Part shown: positions 60,338-64,000 of the stretch, piece by piece | Numbering within the stretch: position 1 is the stretch's first letter | Layout: each line of letters begins with the position of its first letter | Assembly: GCA_018970945.1 (NCBI GenBank) | Contig: JAGWVJ010000007.1 | Location: forward strand, 1 to 64,000 | Source of the DNA: Cyanobacteria bacterium REEB417 | GTDB lineage: Bacteria; Cyanobacteriota; Cyanobacteriia; PCC-6307; Cyanobiaceae | Direction: 5' to 3' | Length of the DNA stretch: 64,000 nt | Notes under the pieces: model-generated | What the model saw: only the letters and a program-made list of their open reading frames with translations | Told to the model about the DNA's origin: nothing | Database searches by the model: none | Translations under genes and position numbers: made by a program

Positions 60338-60715
60338 TCAGCGGTATTGGCCGTCGTTGATGCGGTCGAAACCCTCATTGAGGGCGACTTCAGGCGGCGT
60401 GACGGTGAAATTGGACTTGTATTTCTCGAACAGCTCCTTCTGGCGATCGGTCAGATCAAGCTTGAACACATCATCGACGCTGCTGTAGGGGCCACCGAGC
60501 ACGATCTTGCCCGCCAGGGTCGGGTACATCCCGGGAAAGTCCTGGAAGCGGCGCACCGAGCAATTGTTCAGGTCGATCTTGCCGGCGCGCTCGGCGATCT
60601 TGTCATCGGCGATGTTGCGGCGCTCAGCGGCAAAGGCGGCCTGAGGCAGCACTAGCACACACAGCAGAGAGAACAGAACGAGTCCAGCCATGAGCCAGGC
60701 AGCCAGCCGTTTCAT
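60338..60715 (-). CDS. psbU: Photosystem II 12 kDa extrinsic protein PsbU
   Basis: A 125-residue precursor of a lumenal extrinsic PSII subunit stabilising the Mn cluster. Signal peptide MKRLAAWLMAGLVLFSLLCV ends near PQAAFA, then ERRNIADDKIAERAGKIDLN. The helix-hairpin-helix core has NNCSVRRFQDFPGMYPTLAG and KIVLGGPYSSVDDVFKLDLT. ATG 60715 gives a proper signal peptide; an upstream ATG at 60754 adds 13 residues. TGTAAC (60744-60749 complement) lies 34 bases upstream, as for psbD. Confidence 0.95.
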   Translation of the reverse strand: MKRLAAWLMAGLVLFSLLCVLVLPQAAFAAERRNIADDKIAERAGKIDLNNCSVRRFQDFPGMYPTLAGKIVLGGPYSSVDDVFKLDLTDRQKELFEKYKSNFTVTPPEVALNEGFDRINDGQYR

Positions 60716-60798
60716 CGCGACACTCCAAGGGGCGTGAGGCAACGTTACAGACATCCCTCTCCTTCAACCTACGCTGGGTGGCAGGCTTTTGCAGATCT

Positions 60799-61548
60799 TC
60801 AGATCAGTCCGCTCCAGCGCGGGGCGATCAGCACCAGTGCCACAAAAAGCGCGTCGACCAGAAGGGTTGTGATCACCGTGGCTGCGGCCAGTCGGGCGGT
60901 CGCCCCCCGCTTCCACAGTCCCAGGCCGACGCCTAGCAGGGCCGCGGCAAATCCAGATATGAGAACCAAATTGAGCGGCGTCAGCAGGCGCAGGGCGGCT
61001 TCCTGCAGCAGGGCGCCCGCTTGGCCCGCTTCGGCGGCCAGGGCCGCGGGCCACAGCGGCATCAGCCCGGTGAGGGCCATGGACGCATCGGTGGCTGCGG
61101 TGCCCAGCAGCGAAGCGAGGTAAAAGCTCCCCGCCAGCTGCCAGCGGCTGCGCAGCCCCCCCAGGGCCAGGGGCAGGGCCAGCGCCTCGATCGGCAGGTG
61201 CCAGAGCGGGTGCAGCCGGCACCAGCCCCAGAAGAGGCTGCCGCACAGCCAGCTGCCCGCAAAGCCCACCAGCAAGGCGCCGGCCCTGGCGCGCTGCGCC
61301 GATGGGCTGAGCCCCAGCACGATGCCTGTACCCAGCAGGGGCACCGTCAGCAGGGTCGCCACGAGTGGATGGCTGTGCACCAGCGGGGCCTGCACAAACA
61401 CCGGCAGGCAAACCAGCAGGGCGGCGACCAGGTCCAGGCTCAGCCGGTTGGGCAGGGCCAGGCCCCTCGGGGCTGGCAGCAGGCTGGGCGCGGCGCCGAT
61501 CACCAAAACTGAGAAAACGTTGCGCAACCTTAAGCGCTCTGCCGCCAT
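60799..61548 (-). CDS. DUF3120 membrane protein
   Basis: A 249-residue polytopic protein. RLRNVFSVLVIGAAPSLLPA then PRGLALPNRLSLDLVAALLV opens the family signature; about seven hydrophobic helices follow, with WLCGSLFWGWCRLHPLWHLP as a conserved central block. The function of the cyanobacterial DUF3120 family is unknown. It starts 45-72 bases from the divergent uppP gene. ATG 61548 (MAAERLRLRNVFSVLVI) was chosen because the further upstream open frame is a shadow of uppP. Confidence 0.85.
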   Translation of the reverse strand: MAAERLRLRNVFSVLVIGAAPSLLPAPRGLALPNRLSLDLVAALLVCLPVFVQAPLVHSHPLVATLLTVPLLGTGIVLGLSPSAQRARAGALLVGFAGSWLCGSLFWGWCRLHPLWHLPIEALALPLALGGLRSRWQLAGSFYLASLLGTAATDASMALTGLMPLWPAALAAEAGQAGALLQEAALRLLTPLNLVLISGFAAALLGVGLGLWKRGATARLAAATVITTLLVDALFVALVLIAPRWSGLI

Positions 61549-61620
61549 AGGGTTTGGCCCGGCGCCACGGATCTGGCTGAGACGTGGCTGGCCGTGACGT
61601 TTCTGAGTGAGCCTGTGCCC

Positions 61621-62502
61621 ATGACTTCCCTGGCCGTGACTGCCGCCGCTCCTGGGCTGCTCGAGTCCTGCTGGCGCGCCCTGGTGCTGGGCATCGTGCA
61701 GGGGCTCACCGAGTTTCTGCCGATCAGCAGCTCGGCCCATCTCAAGGTGGTGCCCGTTCTGCTCGGTTGGGGCGATCCCGGCGTCTCCTTCACCGCCGTG
61801 ATCCAGCTGGGCAGCATCGTGGCTGTGTTGGCCTACTTCTGGGGCGACCTCAGGCAGGTGGGGCGGGCCATCGCCAGGGCCGCACGCCATGGTCAGTGGT
61901 CCGATCCGTCGGCCCGCCTTGGCATCGCGATGGCCATCGGCACCGTGCCGATCGTGCTGGCGGGCCTGGCGATCAAGCGCTGGCTGCCCGATTACGACCA
62001 ATCGCTGCTGCGCAGCATGGCCAGCATTGCCATTGTTTCGATCGTGATGGCCCTGTTGCTGGCCCTGGCCGAGATGGTGGGCCGGCGCCGCCGCTCCCTC
62101 GACGCGGTCAGTGCGCGCGACGGCCTGCTGGTGGGCCTGGCACAGGCCCTGGCGCTCGTGCCTGGGGTGTCGCGCTCCGGCAGCACCCTCACGGTGGCGC
62201 TGCTCGATGGCTGGCAGCGCCCAGCGGCAGCGCGCTTTTCGTTTCTGCTGGGCTTGCCGGCCATCACCCTGGCCGGCCTGGTCGAGCTCAAGGAGGCCCT
62301 GGCCGCCTCGGCCAATGGCGGGCCGCTACCGATGCTGGTCGGGCTGCTGTCGGCTGGGATCGTCAGCTGGCTGGCGATCGCCTGGCTGCTGCACTACCTG
62401 CAGCGCCATGGCACCTGGGTGTTCGTGGCCTATCGGCTGCTGTTTGGCATGGGAATCCTGCTGTGGCTGCGGGCGGGCGGCTCGGGCGCCACAGTGGGGT
62501 GA
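61621..62502 (+). CDS. uppP: Undecaprenyl-diphosphatase (UppP/BacA)
   Basis: A 293-residue membrane phosphatase recycling the C55 lipid carrier. The E-rich motif is VLGIVQGLTEFLPISSSAHL, and the Arg/Ser catalytic block is ALVPGVSRSGSTLTVALLDG; KDxYQ-like text is replaced by TVPIVLAGLAIKRWLPDYDQ. It supplies Und-P for peptidoglycan and any lipid-linked sugar pathway. Start: ATG 61621 chosen; GTG 61594 is possible. It is followed by the PDZ-radical SAM gene (30-base spacer). Confidence 0.93.
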   Translation: MTSLAVTAAAPGLLESCWRALVLGIVQGLTEFLPISSSAHLKVVPVLLGWGDPGVSFTAVIQLGSIVAVLAYFWGDLRQVGRAIARAARHGQWSDPSARLGIAMAIGTVPIVLAGLAIKRWLPDYDQSLLRSMASIAIVSIVMALLLALAEMVGRRRRSLDAVSARDGLLVGLAQALALVPGVSRSGSTLTVALLDGWQRPAAARFSFLLGLPAITLAGLVELKEALAASANGGPLPMLVGLLSAGIVSWLAIAWLLHYLQRHGTWVFVAYRLLFGMGILLWLRAGGSGATVG

Positions 62503-62532
62503 GGCCCTTCACCCAGGACGCTGCCCCGGCCC

Positions 62533-63924
62533 GTGTGGAACGAACCCTCCACTGCCCTTGCCACCGCTGAGCTGGCGGGACCCCAGCGCCAGCCTGATCC
62601 GGCACTGGTGGTCAGTGTCGAACCCGGCTCGATCGGTGAGGAGCTGGGCTTTCAGCCTGGCGATCGCCTGATCAGCATCAACGGCAGACGGCCGCGCGAT
62701 CTGATCGATCTGCAGATGCTCTGCTGCGACGAAGACCTGACGCTCGAGGTTGAAGACTCCGGCGGCACCCGCCATGTGGTCGAACTTGAAAAAGATGCCG
62801 ATGACGGTCTGGGCCTTGGCTTCAGCGAGGCCCTGTTCGACGGTCTGAAGCAATGCAACAACCAGTGCCCGTTCTGCTTCATCGACCAACAGCCCCCAGG
62901 CCGGCGCCGCAGCCTCTATTTCAAGGACGACGACTACCGGCTCAGCTTCCTCTACGGCTCCTATCTGACCCTGACCAACCTCACCACGGCCGACTGGCAG
63001 CGCATCGAGGCCCAGCGGCTCTCACCGTTGTATGTGTCGGTGCACGCGACCGACCGCGATCTGCGAAGTCGCCTGCTGGTCAATCCCCGTGCGGGTCAGT
63101 TGCTTGAGCAGCTGGCCTGGTTTGATCAGCGCGATCTGCAGATCCATGCCCAGGTGGTGGTCTGCCCCGGACTCAACGACGGCCCTGCCCTGCTGCGCAC
63201 CCTCACCGATCTGGCCGGTTTTGCAGGTGGCGAGTGGCCGGCCGTGCTCTCGGTGGCGGTGGTGCCCGTGGGGTTGACCCGTTTTCGCCCGCCGGGGGAT
63301 GGCCTGGTGCCCGTTGACCGGGCCGCGGCCCGGGCCGTGATCGCTGCGGTCGAGCCGTTGCAGCAGGGGTTTCAGCAGCGGCTGGGCAGTCGCTTCGCCT
63401 GGCTGTCCGACGAGTGGTATCTGATCGCCGGTCTGCCATTGCCGTCGCGCTCGGCCTACGAAGATCTGCCCCAGCAGGAAAACGGTGTGGGCAGCATCCG
63501 AGCCTTTCTGGAGCAGCTCGAAAGTGCCACGGCCGATTTGCCCCTGCGGCTTGAGCGGCCCAGGCGGCTCAGCTGGGTGGTGGGTCGCCTGGTGGGCGAT
63601 GCCCTGGCGCCGGTAGTGGCCCGCCTCAATCGGATCGAGGGTCTGCAGCTGGGCCTCCATGCCCTGCCCAGCCCTTACTGGGGGCAGGAGCAGGTGGTGA
63701 CGGGTCTGCTCACCGGCAGCGATTTGCTCAGCGGTCTGGCGGGCCAGGATCTGGGCGATCGCCTGCTGTTGCCGTCGGTCACCCTGCGCCAGGGCGACCC
63801 GGTGTTTCTCGACGATCTGACCCTGGCCGAGCTGGAGCAACGGTTGCCTGTTCCCATCGAGGTGATCGGCGGGGCAGAGGAGCTGGTGGCCGCCTGCATC
63901 CGCAATCCGGCGAAGTTTCCGTAA
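62533..63924 (+). CDS. PDZ and radical SAM domain protein (TIGR03279, DUF512)
   Basis: 463 residues. A PDZ-like domain comes first (ALVVSVEPGSIGEELGFQPG, DRLISINGRRPRDLIDLQML), then radical SAM cluster CNNQCPFCFIDQQPPGRRRS, the segment YFKDDDYRLSFLYGSYLTLT, and a DUF512 C-terminal domain. Typical for a cyanobacterial family without a known substrate, where the PDZ part may bring in a protein target. GTG at 62533 is the start; a shorter start is possible. Confidence 0.9.
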   Translation: MWNEPSTALATAELAGPQRQPDPALVVSVEPGSIGEELGFQPGDRLISINGRRPRDLIDLQMLCCDEDLTLEVEDSGGTRHVVELEKDADDGLGLGFSEALFDGLKQCNNQCPFCFIDQQPPGRRRSLYFKDDDYRLSFLYGSYLTLTNLTTADWQRIEAQRLSPLYVSVHATDRDLRSRLLVNPRAGQLLEQLAWFDQRDLQIHAQVVVCPGLNDGPALLRTLTDLAGFAGGEWPAVLSVAVVPVGLTRFRPPGDGLVPVDRAAARAVIAAVEPLQQGFQQRLGSRFAWLSDEWYLIAGLPLPSRSAYEDLPQQENGVGSIRAFLEQLESATADLPLRLERPRRLSWVVGRLVGDALAPVVARLNRIEGLQLGLHALPSPYWGQEQVVTGLLTGSDLLSGLAGQDLGDRLLLPSVTLRQGDPVFLDDLTLAELEQRLPVPIEVIGGAEELVAACIRNPAKFP

Positions 63925-63952
63925 GCTGCGCCAGTATTCGTGCGTTGGATTC

Positions 63953-64000
63953 GTGCGGCGATCGCTGGCTGCTCTTTGCCTGATGGGCGCTGTGGCGTCC
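63953..64000 (+). CDS. Possible start of an exported protein, cut by the window edge
   Basis: GTG at 63953 opens 16 codons reading RRSLAALCLMGAVAS, which looks like a signal peptide start (basic then hydrophobic). Frame and start are not certain because the gene runs out of the window; the neighbouring frame also stays open. The first base of the HIP1 octamer at 63958 lies inside it. Confidence 0.4.
   Translation, partial: MRRSLAALCLMGAVAS

Overview
ORGANISM. This is a chromosomal segment of a cyanobacterium, most likely a GC-rich alpha-picocyanobacterium of the Cyanobium / freshwater-to-halotolerant Synechococcus type. It carries photosystem II genes (psbD, psbU), photosystem I assembly genes (ycf3, ycf34), NDH-1 genes (ndhF, ndhM, ndhO, a CRR7-like gene), a probable cytochrome b6f petL, the cyanobacterial/plant carotenoid desaturation genes (crtP, crtB, crtQ and a Z-ISO homologue), and the RpaA/RpaB/RbcR regulators. 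GC content is very high. Genes are packed with almost no spacers and often overlap, and the HIP1 octamer GCGATCGC recurs. I see no insertion sequence, prophage, integrase, CRISPR array or rRNA. The genus assignment is inference; the cyanobacterial origin is secure. || LAYOUT. 1-6.7 kb: photosynthesis and carotenoid block (5' part of ndhF, Z-ISO homologue, rbcR-type LysR regulator, DUF3172 gene, ndhM, crtP, crtB). 6.7-11 kb: alpha/beta hydrolase, RRM protein, CCA-adding enzyme, ycf34, tsaB, ydcF-like gene. 10.9-15.7 kb: minus-strand lipid run rpaB-plsX-fabH-fabD-plsC with overlapping ends. 15.8-22.9 kb: radA, ycf3, Cu-ATPase, tmk, holB, rpaA. 23.2-25.5 kb: tRNA-Asn, ECF-type ATPase, UPF0367 gene, and a stand-alone psbD with its own terminator. 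25.6-32.3 kb: an envelope-glycan cluster of three GT-C membrane glycosyltransferases, a flippase-like membrane protein and a methyltransferase-GT2 fusion, next to an SLH-domain porin (32.4-34.0 kb). 34-39 kb: J-domain protein, ndhO, cation/proton antiporter, TIGR01777 and TIGR03492 proteins. 39-43.4 kb: TPR protein, SufA/IscA-type protein, crtQ, a START-like protein, a PilP-like lipoprotein, hemD. 43.4-54.5 kb: mixed housekeeping (GT2-TPR, nagZ, rbfA, DUF751, GST, CRR7, aroK, tandem PTPS, RibD-like, FemAB-like, DUF4346, B12-radical SAM). 54.7-64 kb: petL, MFS, rimO, VKOR-thioredoxin fusion, nadB, psbU, DUF3120, uppP, PDZ-radical SAM, and the start of one more gene. || HOW IT FITS TOGETHER. Phytoene synthase, phytoene desaturase, a Z-ISO homologue and zeta-carotene desaturase are all here, so the phytoene-to-lycopene route is nearly complete apart from the final CrtH-type isomerase. 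RpaA and RpaB, the two OmpR-type light/clock output regulators, lie about 7 kb apart, and TGTAAC/GTTACA hexamers occur upstream of rpaA, rpaB, psbD and psbU. The most system-like and least explained block is the glycosyltransferase cluster at 25.6-32.3 kb. Its parts (GT2 sugar-lipid synthase candidate, flippase-like protein, three GT-C transferases) suggest a polyprenyl-phosphate-sugar-dependent envelope glycosylation pathway of unknown product. || LIMITS. Functions come from motif and family recognition by eye, without database searches. Where several start codons are possible, the entry says so.
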